Shown: positions 23,009 through 30,489, numbered from the stretch's first letter. The stretch: 30,899 nucleotides of DNA from Pirum gemmata (GCA_002812295.1 PDIN01000007.1:1-30899), one strand, 5' to 3'. The notes: generated by a model not told the origin, from the sequence alone. Program-made: numbers and translations.

Positions 23009-26000
23009 TTAAACTACATCATATTCTAAACTTACACCACCAGACCCATCAACATTTACTAAAACAGTATAAACACCTTCTGCCAAACTGGTTGCATCTG
23101 GTAATTCAGGTTTTTCTATATATGTTGTAGATAATTCTTCAAATTTCTTACTCTTTTGGTATATTAAATTTCCATCATTCTTTTTAATAAATTCCCAAAC
23201 ATAACTATCTCCATTAGTTTTAGTTTGTATTATTTCAAGGTGTGTATGTATTACTTTGCCAGTCATTTTAGTAGTTGCTAAATTCTTTACTGCAAGCTCA
23301 CTATCAGTTTGAATTTCTTCTATATGTTTATAAAGTTCCCCAGAATGAATATTAAGGTCTCCAAATTTATGGGTTTGTCCTATCACAGTCATACCTCCAT
23401 TAACTACTAATTCATTACTTTCAATTGTAGGTGTATTATCTGCTAATAATGAATAATCACTACCTGTATAATCATTTATGGCTGTTCTAAGATTCCCTTC
23501 TGGCACATTCATTCTAACTAGTCCTGAATGATTTATGTTTCCATCTACATTTAAATTACCTGAAATCGTTATGGTTGGACCATAGATTCTCAAATTAGTG
23601 CCAGCATTCGCCTCATCAATAAATTTAAAAGTTTGCGTAAAACCTAAATATAATGTACCTTGTGCTTTTATATTACTCTTTATATTTAAATCAGCAATTA
23701 AACCATTACTATCCTGAGCCCATAATTGTTGGTTCAAAGGGCTCATATAAATACCATTATTATAACCAGATTCACCAAAGGCAAAGTATTTACCATTAAA
23801 ATTTCCTGAATTTATTGATAAACTTCCACCAGCTGTTGGAAAAAACATTCTCTTATTTGTCACTAATGATAAATTATCACTTACATCCAAAGTTCCAGAA
23901 ATATTTACATTACCATTTAAATTTGTTTCATCATTATCAACATCTAAATCACCCCTAATATAATTTCTACCATTACTATTTGGAAAGTGTGTTGGATTTC
24001 CACTTGGATTACCAAGTGTTGCACCTACAAGAGTAGCATTACTATTAATATTAACATCACCATTTGGACTTAATATAATATCGTCTGCAGAATTGATTGT
24101 AACATCACTTACTCTACTTGTAATAGTATTTAAATTAACTTGATTTACTCTCATTATACCATCAGTAATGTCCCAATCACTTCCAGTTAAATCACCACCT
24201 AAATTAATACCATCAACTACATCTAAACCACCATCTATATTTAATGAAGTTCCATCACTTCTAATTGTTGCATCATCTGCCAAGGTAAGTCTTATATTTA
24301 CATAATCCCCTGCAGCAGATAACACAATCATCTTTACATCAGTAAAATTCATTGTTCTCAAATTAAAATTTCCAAGATTACCAGAAGGAATTATAGTATC
24401 AATGGTTTCAGTGGTATCATCTTGGTGTGTAATAACTGCTCTTAAATTTATGTTTCTACTTAATAATGGCATAGAATATGGTGTTAGTTGTGGATTATTA
24501 CTACTAATTTCTTGTAATAATCCATATATAGTAGTTGCATTACCAAGTGTATATATTGGTTCATCTCTCATATAAAAGGTTATACCATCAACAACTACTA
24601 ACCAATCTGTTCCATTAAAACTTTTTACAGGTTGTGTGATTATTGTTGTAGTCATATTAATTTGTTGTGAGGTCATTAGAATATCATTTCCAAATCTTAT
24701 ATTTGGATAAGTGTATTCTACAAGGTGTTTATAAAATTCAATGTTTTCAGGTATTATGGTTCTTTGAAATGGTGTTGCATAAAATTCTTGTAATGCTAAC
24801 AATCTATCGTTATCATAATTAGTTCCATTAGTTGTGGAACAAACACTTTCAGCAGGAGAACCACATTTAAACTGTATGTAATTTTCTCTTGTATAATGTT
24901 CGAAATTATAACTTGTATTAACATTAAGTGGTGAAAAAGACATTACAGCACCAGAAGGTGGTGATATTGTAATATTATTACCTTCATAATAAGTATTACC
25001 ACGAGTCCCACCAGATAACACCAAATTATCAAGTGTTCTTGTAGTTGTAGAAGTTGAGGGAAAAATCATACTGGTCTCAACACCATAAGGTGCTTGTAAT
25101 GGTCCCGCAGGTTCTTCCACACCTTGTCTTAAAAATATACCTTCTGGTGTTATACTCCAATTAGGTCCTGATATTGTCCCATCAATTTGTAAAGCATATG
25201 AGCCAGTGTTTGTAATGTGTTTTGGTGAAGACCAATCCACATTTGGATTTAAATTATTTGTGCCATCAGCATTTATAAATAATTGTGTTTGAGAGTTTGT
25301 AAAGTTTCCACTACTATCAATAGACCAGTATTGACCGTGAATGTTATTACAAGTTATTCTATCATTAACAGTTAGAGAAGCATCTAAAACAGCCCCACCA
25401 TAAACTCTTAATGCTTGTGCGGTTGTATCCTCAATTCTTAATGGACCTGAATAATCAATGTTGGCTGTGGTAATTTGTAAATTATGACTACCATCAGGGT
25501 ATATATACCAGGTATCACCTGTTAATGAACCAGATAAATTAATATCACCATTAACATCAAAGTTTCCAGAATTCATCATAGTGTTATTGGTTCCATTTAA
25601 TGTTAATGAAAGTGGTTCTAATGGCACATCATTTTGTAAAATGACATTATCATTAACACTTGTTAAGGTCCCCTTCAAGTCTCCCAGTTTCACACTATCA
25701 CTGGCATAAACTTTTACACAATGAAGGTCATCATTGGTGGTTACCTTTCCTTTCAATAAACTACCACCTTCAACTGTAAGTGCCGCAGTTGAATCATTAT
25801 TTGTAATGTGTATTTGACTACCCCAATCAACAGAGCCAACTGCTTGTATATCATCACTGGACCATACTAAGGCAGATTCACTATTATCATAAACTAATGT
25901 TTGGCCGTGTGAGGGAGCTACTTTTGGAAATGTAATATTGTAATCATCTTGTAGAGCAGAATGTGGAGTTATTTGGACTCTTTTATTCGTAGAAGAGTTT

Positions 26001-26059
26001 TTAATGTTAAAGTTATTAAGATTTGAATCAACTCTTTCAAAATTTACATTTGTATTCAT
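23009..26059 (-). CDS. Giant fibre-like protein B (1016 aa)
   Basis: The N-terminal ~70 residues match fibre A (V-D-S-x-L-N-N-F-N-I, T-N-K-R-x-Q-I-T, D-D-Y-N-x-T-F-P-K, G-Q-T-L). The body is a chain of short beta repeats with W-x-I-x-(P)-(D/E)-G units (DTWYIYPDGSHNL, QYWSIDSSGNF, PNWSITPEG, SDWDITDG), D-W-(G/S)-S/P units and many G-N-x-N-(I/L)-S-G-x-L-x-V turns, as in trimeric fibres of phages. The C-terminal ~35 residues (KPELPD...GVYTVLVNVDG...SLEYDVV) resemble the end of the small protein at 26098 and may be a tip domain. It lies opposite to fibres A and C. Role as receptor-binding fibre is inferred. Confidence 0.65.
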   Translation of the reverse strand: MNTNVNFERVDSNLNNFNIKNSSTNKRVQITPHSALQDDYNITFPKVAPSHGQTLVYDNSESALVWSSDDIQAVGSVDWGSQIHITNNDSTAALTVEGGSLLKGKVTTNDDLHCVKVYASDSVKLGDLKGTLTSVNDNVILQNDVPLEPLSLTLNGTNNTMMNSGNFDVNGDINLSGSLTGDTWYIYPDGSHNLQITTANIDYSGPLRIEDTTAQALRVYGGAVLDASLTVNDRITCNNIHGQYWSIDSSGNFTNSQTQLFINADGTNNLNPNVDWSSPKHITNTGSYALQIDGTISGPNWSITPEGIFLRQGVEEPAGPLQAPYGVETSMIFPSTSTTTRTLDNLVLSGGTRGNTYYEGNNITISPPSGAVMSFSPLNVNTSYNFEHYTRENYIQFKCGSPAESVCSTTNGTNYDNDRLLALQEFYATPFQRTIIPENIEFYKHLVEYTYPNIRFGNDILMTSQQINMTTTIITQPVKSFNGTDWLVVVDGITFYMRDEPIYTLGNATTIYGLLQEISSNNPQLTPYSMPLLSRNINLRAVITHQDDTTETIDTIIPSGNLGNFNLRTMNFTDVKMIVLSAAGDYVNIRLTLADDATIRSDGTSLNIDGGLDVVDGINLGGDLTGSDWDITDGIMRVNQVNLNTITSRVSDVTINSADDIILSPNGDVNINSNATLVGATLGNPSGNPTHFPNSNGRNYIRGDLDVDNDETNLNGNVNISGTLDVSDNLSLVTNKRMFFPTAGGSLSINSGNFNGKYFAFGESGYNNGIYMSPLNQQLWAQDSNGLIADLNIKSNIKAQGTLYLGFTQTFKFIDEANAGTNLRIYGPTITISGNLNVDGNINHSGLVRMNVPEGNLRTAINDYTGSDYSLLADNTPTIESNELVVNGGMTVIGQTHKFGDLNIHSGELYKHIEEIQTDSELAVKNLATTKMTGKVIHTHLEIIQTKTNGDSYVWEFIKKNDGNLIYQKSKKFEELSTTYIEKPELPDATSLAEGVYTVLVNVDGSGGVSLEYDVV

Positions 26060-26083
26060 TCTTTATTAATTAATAAAAATTGT

Positions 26084-26092
26084 TATAATAAA
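26084..26092 (+). promoter_or_regulatory. Late-type word TATAATAAA
   Basis: Five nt before the ATG at 26098, in the divergent spacer between fibre B and the small tip-like gene. Confidence 0.45.
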
Positions 26093-26097
26093 TAAAT

Positions 26098-26349
26098 ATG
26101 GGTGAAACATTATTAGTAAATCAATCAACTTCTGGTTTAATTTATACAGGAAGTGATACACCAACCATTAATTGGGCCATTGCCAACAATGTTTTAGATA
26201 ATAATAATATTAATATGAATAATATATTAACCTCATTATCAAATAGTTTTGTAAAACCACCATTACCGGCAGATGGAACTTATACATTTACAAGTTTGGT
26301 AAGTGATAATGGAAATAGTGAAGTAATAAGTTATACAAGTGTAGTTTAA
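26098..26349 (+). CDS. Small fibre-tip-like protein (83 aa)
   Basis: The end (VKPPLPADGTYTFTSLVSDNG then EVISYTSVV) parallels the C-terminus of fibre B, with K-P-x-L-P, a G-x-Y-T strand, an x-D-G/N-G turn and a terminal S-x-E/Y-x-V-V. The first 60 residues are Asn/Thr/Ser-rich without clear motif. It could be a detached tip domain that joins a fibre, or a spare distal segment. It sits 38 bp from the start of fibre B on the opposite strand and 22 bp before fibre C. Confidence 0.55.
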   Translation: MGETLLVNQSTSGLIYTGSDTPTINWAIANNVLDNNNINMNNILTSLSNSFVKPPLPADGTYTFTSLVSDNGNSEVISYTSVV

Positions 26350-26371
26350 AAAATAATAAATTGTTAAATAA

Positions 26372-27184
26372 ATGGAACGACCAGAAAAAATATTTAATAA
26401 TTTAGGGCTTAAAACAAATTTACATAGAGTTGTAATTAAACCAAATAAAGACCAAAAAGAAACTTATGGATTTGTGTTTCCAGTTGATGCACCAAAACAT
26501 AACCAAACACTACTATTTGATAATAACATTGGTGGAATGGTTTGGGCTGAAATAGAAGGTGTTGAGACTGGTGAAGTGGATTGGAATAGTCCAATGATAT
26601 TGGGTAATGAATTAATTGTTGAGGGGAAAACCACACTATCAAGTGATTTAGAATTCATAAATGGTAAGGGTGGAGAATTAAATTTAGATGTTGTAAATGT
26701 TAATAATATTATAACAAATGGTATAAAAGGGGAAAAGTATTTCATCAATCTTATCAATGGAACACACAATTTAAAAGAAAGTCCTTGTAAGTTTGACCCA
26801 TATAAACAAACTGATTTATATGGTAAACTAAATTGTGGTGATGATATTATAGTTAGGGGGAATGTTGGCAATACACAATGGTATATTAAACCAAATGGTG
26901 AAAATAATTTAATAACTCCAAAGTTGGTTTGTAATCATAAAGATATAGATGAAAATCAGTTGGAAAATAAAATATATCATAAATTATTACCAAAATTTAA
27001 AAACAATAATGAAGGTGTTTTGATAGAAAACAAAGGTGGTAATGCTTTTATATGTAAGGGTGGGGGTAGATTTGATAAAGATTCGACATTTATGGGAAAT
27101 ATAATTAGTAGTAAATTGGGTGGTGATATTATAGATTATATTAAACAATTGGAAAAAAGAATAGCTGATTTGGAAACCATTTAA
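26372..27184 (+). CDS. Short fibre-like protein C (270 aa)
   Basis: The N-terminal domain again shows the shared pattern (V-x-I-K/T-P...Y-x-F-x-F-P-x-D-A-P-x-H-N-Q-T-L-L-F-D-N...M-V-W), although more diverged than between A and B. The body has V-D-W-N-S-P and two W/Y-x-I units (EKYFINLINGTHNL, TQWYIKPNGENNL) and ends in a coiled-coil helix (DYIKQLEKRIADLETI), which could trimerise it. It is about one quarter the size of A and may be a short fibre or a base for another. Upstream leader is AAATAA, late-type. Confidence 0.6.
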   Translation: MERPEKIFNNLGLKTNLHRVVIKPNKDQKETYGFVFPVDAPKHNQTLLFDNNIGGMVWAEIEGVETGEVDWNSPMILGNELIVEGKTTLSSDLEFINGKGGELNLDVVNVNNIITNGIKGEKYFINLINGTHNLKESPCKFDPYKQTDLYGKLNCGDDIIVRGNVGNTQWYIKPNGENNLITPKLVCNHKDIDENQLENKIYHKLLPKFKNNNEGVLIENKGGNAFICKGGGRFDKDSTFMGNIISSKLGGDIIDYIKQLEKRIADLETI

Positions 27185-27204
27185 AAAAAACATTGTTGAA
27201 ATAA

Positions 27205-27390
27205 ATGGAAAAACCTAATGAGGAAAAACCTAATGAGGAAAAAAAAGAGATGACAGTTGGAGAATACCTTCAAATGATAGATAATAGATTAATGACAATC
27301 AGCAATTACATCAACACAAATGTTAATAGAAGATTGGATAGATTAGAAGGGAAAGGGTTGGACTTGCCATCAATTCCAGAAGAAAATTGA
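27205..27390 (+). CDS. Small coiled-coil protein (61 aa)
   Basis: Begins with a duplicated E-K-P-N-E unit encoded by an in-frame 15-bp tandem repeat, followed by a helical coiled-coil-like segment (YLQMIDNRLMTISNYINTNV then RRLDRLEG) and a short P/E tail. It lies 20 nt after fibre C on the same strand. By analogy with 22817 it may assist fibre assembly or link fibres to the capsid; unproven. Confidence 0.5.
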   Translation: MEKPNEEKPNEEKKEMTVGEYLQMIDNRLMTISNYINTNVNRRLDRLEGKGLDLPSIPEEN

Positions 27391-27425
27391 ATTAAATAAA
27401 TTAAATAATTTAAATATTATTTAAA

Positions 27426-27926
27426 ATGGCTTCATTTCATACAAAAACTTTTACAAAACACGACGATTATATGACTCCTGATTATGCTTGGAAGAATATC
27501 AACCATTTTATACCAAAAGATAAAATTATATGGGAACCTTTTTATGGTGATGGGAAAAGTGGAGAATATTTAGAAAGACTGGGTCATACAGTAATTCATA
27601 ATGATGGTGAGGATTTTTTTGATTATCCACAAGGTAAGGGTGATATTGTTGTAAGTAATCCACCATTCACCATAGTCCCAAAAATCCTTGAAAGACTTGT
27701 AGAAATTGATAAACCTTTTATACTAATTATGCCTTGTAGTAAGATAACCACTCAATACTTTCACAGGTTGTTTGAAAACACTATACAAATTATAATTCCA
27801 AGAAAAAGAATACATTTTGATAAAATGGTTGATGGTGTTATTGTTCCAAGTATGGGGAGTAACTTTGATTGTTTTTATTATTGTTATAAAATTGGTTTAG
27901 AAAGAGATATAACTTGGTTAAAATGA
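27426..27926 (+). CDS. Adenine-specific DNA methyltransferase 1
   Basis: 166 residues with a SAM-binding motif I-like W-E-P-F-Y-G-D-G (36-43), D-x-F-F-D-Y, and the N6-adenine motif IV D-I-V-V-S-N-P-P-F (73-81). An N-terminal Y-M-T-P-D (16-20) is typical of small phage-type methyltransferases. It would transfer methyl groups from SAM to adenine in a short DNA site. No target-recognition domain or partner restriction gene is visible, so it is an orphan. It is a paralog of 29384, sharing T-P, W-x-P-F, F-F-D-x and S-N-P-P. Confidence 0.8.
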   Translation: MASFHTKTFTKHDDYMTPDYAWKNINHFIPKDKIIWEPFYGDGKSGEYLERLGHTVIHNDGEDFFDYPQGKGDIVVSNPPFTIVPKILERLVEIDKPFILIMPCSKITTQYFHRLFENTIQIIIPRKRIHFDKMVDGVIVPSMGSNFDCFYYCYKIGLERDITWLK

Positions 27927-27944
27927 AATGATATATTCATTTTA
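27919..27944 (+). terminator. Hairpin at methyltransferase stop
   Basis: TAAAATGAA pairs with TTCATTTTA over 9 bp around an 8-nt loop and overlaps the stop codon. It also contains AAAATGAA, so it may instead act as promoter for the mini-frame at 27965. Confidence 0.35.
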
Positions 27945-27964
27945 TAAGAATATTAAATATAAAA

Positions 27965-28030
27965 ATGTGGTATGGAAGATATTATTGGGTTAGTCGAAGG
28001 GAGTTGTGTAAAATACACTTATTAATTTAA
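27965..28030 (+). CDS. Possible 21-residue peptide
   Basis: A mini-frame (MWYGRYYWVSRRELCKIHLL...) begins about 40 nt after an AAAATGAA word, the spacing seen for early genes. Aromatic and basic, no motif. It may be real or simply a leader of the next gene at 28051. Confidence 0.2.
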   Translation: MWYGRYYWVSRRELCKIHLLI

Positions 28031-28050
28031 ATAATTATAATATTATTTAA

Positions 28051-28257
28051 ATGAAATCACATAAAAGAAATGGTATAGAAGCATTTAACAAAAAACTTCA
28101 AATGAGTAATGCCAATTATAGATTGTGTTCCAATTGCACTGGAAAAGTTTTTGAAAGGTGGGTGTTTCAAAACAGATTTTATAAGACTTGTAAATATTGT
28201 AGGGAGATTGTCATTGAATCAAAGGCAAAAAGGAAACTGTCTTTACAGCAGTCTTAA
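28051..28257 (+). CDS. Small zinc-ribbon protein (68 aa)
   Basis: Contains C-S-N-C (26-29) and C-K-Y-C (47-50) separated by a F-x3-W-x-F-x2-R-F-Y-K-T stretch, the same zinc ribbon layout as at the start of the HNH protein at 4687 (C-x2-C, aromatic centre, T-C-x2-C). It may be a solo DNA-binding module, or a relic of a nuclease gene. The 3' end overlaps the convergent minus-strand zinc gene at 28211 by 47 nt. Confidence 0.5.
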   Translation: MKSHKRNGIEAFNKKLQMSNANYRLCSNCTGKVFERWVFQNRFYKTCKYCREIVIESKAKRKLSLQQS

Positions 28258-28420
28258 CCTTTCTAATATTATTCTTATCTCCTATAATTTTATTATGAGC
28301 TGAAAAACCTGTAATGCATTTTTCACATTTATTAGATTTTTTTTTGAATTGGAAATGATATCTATATTTATAACAATTATTACACATTTTGAAGGACTTG
28401 ATGTTGTAATTACAATCCAT
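28211..28420 (-). CDS. Small zinc-ribbon protein (69 aa)
   Basis: Has C-N-N-C (13-16) and C-E-K-C (32-35) with a basic centre (YKYRYHFQFKKKSNK), again the zinc ribbon of the element's HNH family without a catalytic domain. The start could be at residue 1 or at M12. It lies 26 nt downstream of the HNH gene at 28447 on the same strand and converges with 28051. No promoter word recognised; a basic C-terminal helix follows the ribbon. Confidence 0.45.
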   Translation of the reverse strand: MDCNYNIKSFKMCNNCYKYRYHFQFKKKSNKCEKCITGFSAHNKIIGDKNNIRKVKTAVKTVSFLPLIQ

Positions 28421-28437
28421 TTATTAAATTAAAACAA

Positions 28438-28469
28438 AATTTTAATTTAATTAATCCATTCTTCCATTG
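28438..28469 (-). repeat. 32-bp inverted match to 2456-2487
   Basis: Covers the last codons, stop and 3' flank of the HNH gene at 28447. The reverse complement matches 2456-2487 at 30 of 32 positions by eye. Confidence 0.6.
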
Positions 28470-29025
28470 TTTTATTATTTCTTCTATGATTACAATTTAA
28501 ACAACAAAATACACAGTTATTTATAATATGACCTTTACCATTATCAACTCTTTCAACAGTTATTAAATTCCTTTTATCAACTGGATTAAATTCTAAAATT
28601 CTGCCACACATATAATAACAATTATAAGAATTTGTGTAACCTAATAATGTATATAGATAATCTTTTGTCATAAATTCATCTGGATTATATCTATTGTATT
28701 TAATATCACCTGTTTTAGTATTATTCAACATACAATTTAAAGTATATTCAATTTGTTCTAAAATATCCATACAATCTTTACATTGTTGTTTTTGTTTATT
28801 ATGAATACACATTGAAGTTCCACCACACTCTTTACAACTACTTTTCCTTTTATTATGAATGCAGACACCCTTGCCGCAATCCTTACATTGATTTTCAAAT
28901 CTATTATGAATGCAAATACCCTTGCCACAATCCTTGCATTGATTTTTCTTTCTATTATGAATGCAGAAATAATGTGGCTGACATTTCCTACAAAAACTTT
29001 TATTATGAATTTTACATTTACCCAT
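28447..29025 (-). CDS. HNH endonuclease with C-x-H-N zinc repeats (paralog 4)
   Basis: 192 residues. Four clear C-I-H-N-x5/6-C-x2-C repeats start at C21, C38, C55 and C73 (period 17-18), with a looser lead copy at C4/C12/C15. The HNH core reads ITVERVDNGKGHIINNCVF with H166 and N170, then C174/C175 and C178, ending MEEWIN. It is the closest sibling of 10388, having one to two more zinc repeats, and the repeat number may tune DNA-site length. An AAAATTGA word, the exact mimivirus-type early core, lies 38 nt upstream. Early expression likely; target unknown. Confidence 0.8.
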   Translation of the reverse strand: MGKCKIHNKSFCRKCQPHYFCIHNRKKNQCKDCGKGICIHNRFENQCKDCGKGVCIHNKRKSSCKECGGTSMCIHNKQKQQCKDCMDILEQIEYTLNCMLNNTKTGDIKYNRYNPDEFMTKDYLYTLLGYTNSYNCYYMCGRILEFNPVDKRNLITVERVDNGKGHIINNCVFCCLNCNHRRNNKTMEEWIN

Positions 29026-29062
29026 ATTTTTATAAAATTTAAGAATTTATAAAATATATAAT

Positions 29063-29070
29063 TCAATTTT
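29063..29070 (-). promoter_or_regulatory. Early-type promoter word AAAATTGA, minus strand
   Basis: TTAAAATTGAATTATATATT on the minus strand lies 38 nt before the ATG at 29025. This variant equals the published mimivirus early core AAAATTGA. Confidence 0.55.
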
Positions 29071-29072
29071 AA

Positions 29073-29105
29073 TTTTTTTTCATCATCATTGCTGATGAAA
29101 AAAAA
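29073..29105. other. 13-bp stem hairpin
   Basis: TTTTTTTTCATCA pairs with TGATGAAAAAAAA around TCATTGC. On the plus strand it ends in an A-run, on the minus strand in a T-run. Possible transcript-end or structural element. Confidence 0.5.
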
Positions 29106-29383
29106 TGATTAGAAACAAAAACTTCAAGTTCAAAGAAGGTGCCTGTAATGGGTGCCCCATCATAATAGGGAATGTTAATGCCTTCACCCATATTATAAAT
29201 ACATTTTTTTAAATTATTATTTTTTCAGTTTCATAACTTTCTTTATATTTGTTTTATTAGTTAATATTCTTCTCAAATCTGTTGTATTATATCCATTAAT
29301 ACTTGTTATTTTATTTGCTGGATATTTTTTTATAGATGGTGCTTGTGATTACATATTTCATAAATTAAATTAACAACCTTTCA

Positions 29384-29893
29384 TCACCTCCAAATAGTCC
29401 TATCATAATTAACAATACCCCCACCACAACCCCTAACCCATACAACAATACTACTCATTCCATACCATTTCCAAACTTTACATAAATGGAAATGTTTTAT
29501 ATAATATCCAGCTTTTTCCATATATTCTATTCTTTTTGTAGTTAGATTACCATATCCTATCAAAAAACTAATAACATTTGGATTTAATTCAATACATTTT
29601 TCTAACACATTATCTATAATAGAATATGGTGGATTACTACATACTACATCAACATTATTATTAAAATCAAAAAAATCTTTATCATCTAATATTTCACACC
29701 ATTCTTTATCTACCCCTTCTGGAAAGTTATTATAATAATTACCACTATTTCTAAATGGGTCAAACCAAACATAATTTTTATCACAATAATCATTAGTTAT
29801 ATTAATATGTTGTTTTGCTAAACCAATTGGGGTAATAAAAACATCATTACTTTCTTTTCTTTGTTTAATATTATGACTTGTTAAACTTTTCAT
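29384..29893 (-). CDS. Adenine-specific DNA methyltransferase 2
   Basis: 169 residues with T-P-I-G (21-24), motif I-like W-F-D-P-F-R-N-S-G (43-51), D-K-D-F-F-D-F (71-77) and motif IV D-V-V-C-S-N-P-P-Y (82-90). The order and length match 27426, so the two are paralogs with different sequence in the C-terminal half, perhaps different target sites. No restriction partner lies nearby. The late half ends in a glycine-rich VRGCGGGIVNYD. A hairpin lies just upstream of its start. Confidence 0.8.
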   Translation of the reverse strand: MKSLTSHNIKQRKESNDVFITPIGLAKQHINITNDYCDKNYVWFDPFRNSGNYYNNFPEGVDKEWCEILDDKDFFDFNNNVDVVCSNPPYSIIDNVLEKCIELNPNVISFLIGYGNLTTKRIEYMEKAGYYIKHFHLCKVWKWYGMSSIVVWVRGCGGGIVNYDRTIWR

Positions 29894-29895
29894 TT

Positions 29896-29922
29896 ATTTT
29901 AAAACCATTAAGGTTTTAAAAT
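29896..29922 (-). terminator. Hairpin between right-end gene and methyltransferase 2
   Basis: ATTTTAAAACC and GGTTTTAAAAT pair over 11 bp around ATTAA. On the minus strand it lies about 95 nt after the stop of the 30017 gene. Its stem resembles that after the left-end gene (AAAACC...GGTTTT). Confidence 0.45.
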
Positions 29923-30016
29923 TAATTTTATTACAAAATATATATATTATTTTTTAATTTTTTTATTAATTTTTATTTTAAGATTTTTAAGTAGAAAATC
30001 TTTTAAACTTAACAAA

Positions 30017-30454
30017 TTAATTATTTAGATATTCATATAAATCATATGATATAGCATTTATCAATATAAATTCATAGTCAATTTCTTCTTCTTCAACATA
30101 TTCTAAGGCCATATCAAAACCTTTTTCTATATTATTAGAATGTCTATCAATTATATCAAAAAGTTCATTGTCATAATTATAATCGCCGGCAAACCAATTA
30201 TAAATTTCGTCAAGGTCAAAACCCTCATAATCTTCTTTTTCTTCAACATAAACCTTACTAATCTTATTTAGATAAAATTCATATCTAAAATTATTAACAA
30301 ATTCATTATATTTTAATCTATTAATATATTCTTGTCTTATTTTAAACATATTATTTAGTCTATTTTTTTGTTTATAAACCCCTGCTATAACAAAGTCTTT
30401 ATTGATATCATTAAGGTTATTATAACCTTTAACATTTATATTTGTAGAACTCAT
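30017..30454 (-). CDS. Unknown acidic right-end protein (145 aa)
   Basis: Begins M-S-S-T-N and is Asn/Tyr/Asp/Glu-rich, with an acidic C-terminal half (VEEKEDYEGFDLDEIYNW and EYVEEEEIDYEFI). No known domain. It has an early-type promoter word 36 nt upstream and the TTTGAGGTCTTCTTAAAA end motif before that, matching the arrangement at the left-end gene in inverted orientation. A strongly acidic small early protein could act as a DNA mimic or inhibitor of a nucleic-acid-binding protein, but this is speculation. Confidence 0.65.
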   Translation of the reverse strand: MSSTNINVKGYNNLNDINKDFVIAGVYKQKNRLNNMFKIRQEYINRLKYNEFVNNFRYEFYLNKISKVYVEEKEDYEGFDLDEIYNWFAGDYNYDNELFDIIDRHSNNIEKGFDMALEYVEEEEIDYEFILINAISYDLYEYLNN

Positions 30455-30489
30455 ATTTATTATTTTTAAAATCTATAAGATTTAAAAAT

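Larger units (their letters stand above)
29026..29383. other. 358-bp stretch without an assignable gene
   Basis: It holds the promoter of the HNH gene (29063-29070), a 13-bp-stem hairpin (29073-29105), a 35-codon plus-strand frame from the ATG at 29105 with CNGC, and from about 29179 to 29371 an open plus-strand stretch without ATG that would encode a strongly hydrophobic segment (ITFFIFVLLVNILL). The hydrophobic composition is notable, but no start or family can be given, so I do not call a gene. Confidence 0.5.

Noticed and set aside
18714-26059. Invertible fibre segment (opposed anchor-domain copies as recombination sites)
   Set aside because: The anchor-coding DNA of fibres A and B differs at many third positions, so there is no recent inversion by homologous exchange; old inversion remains possible.
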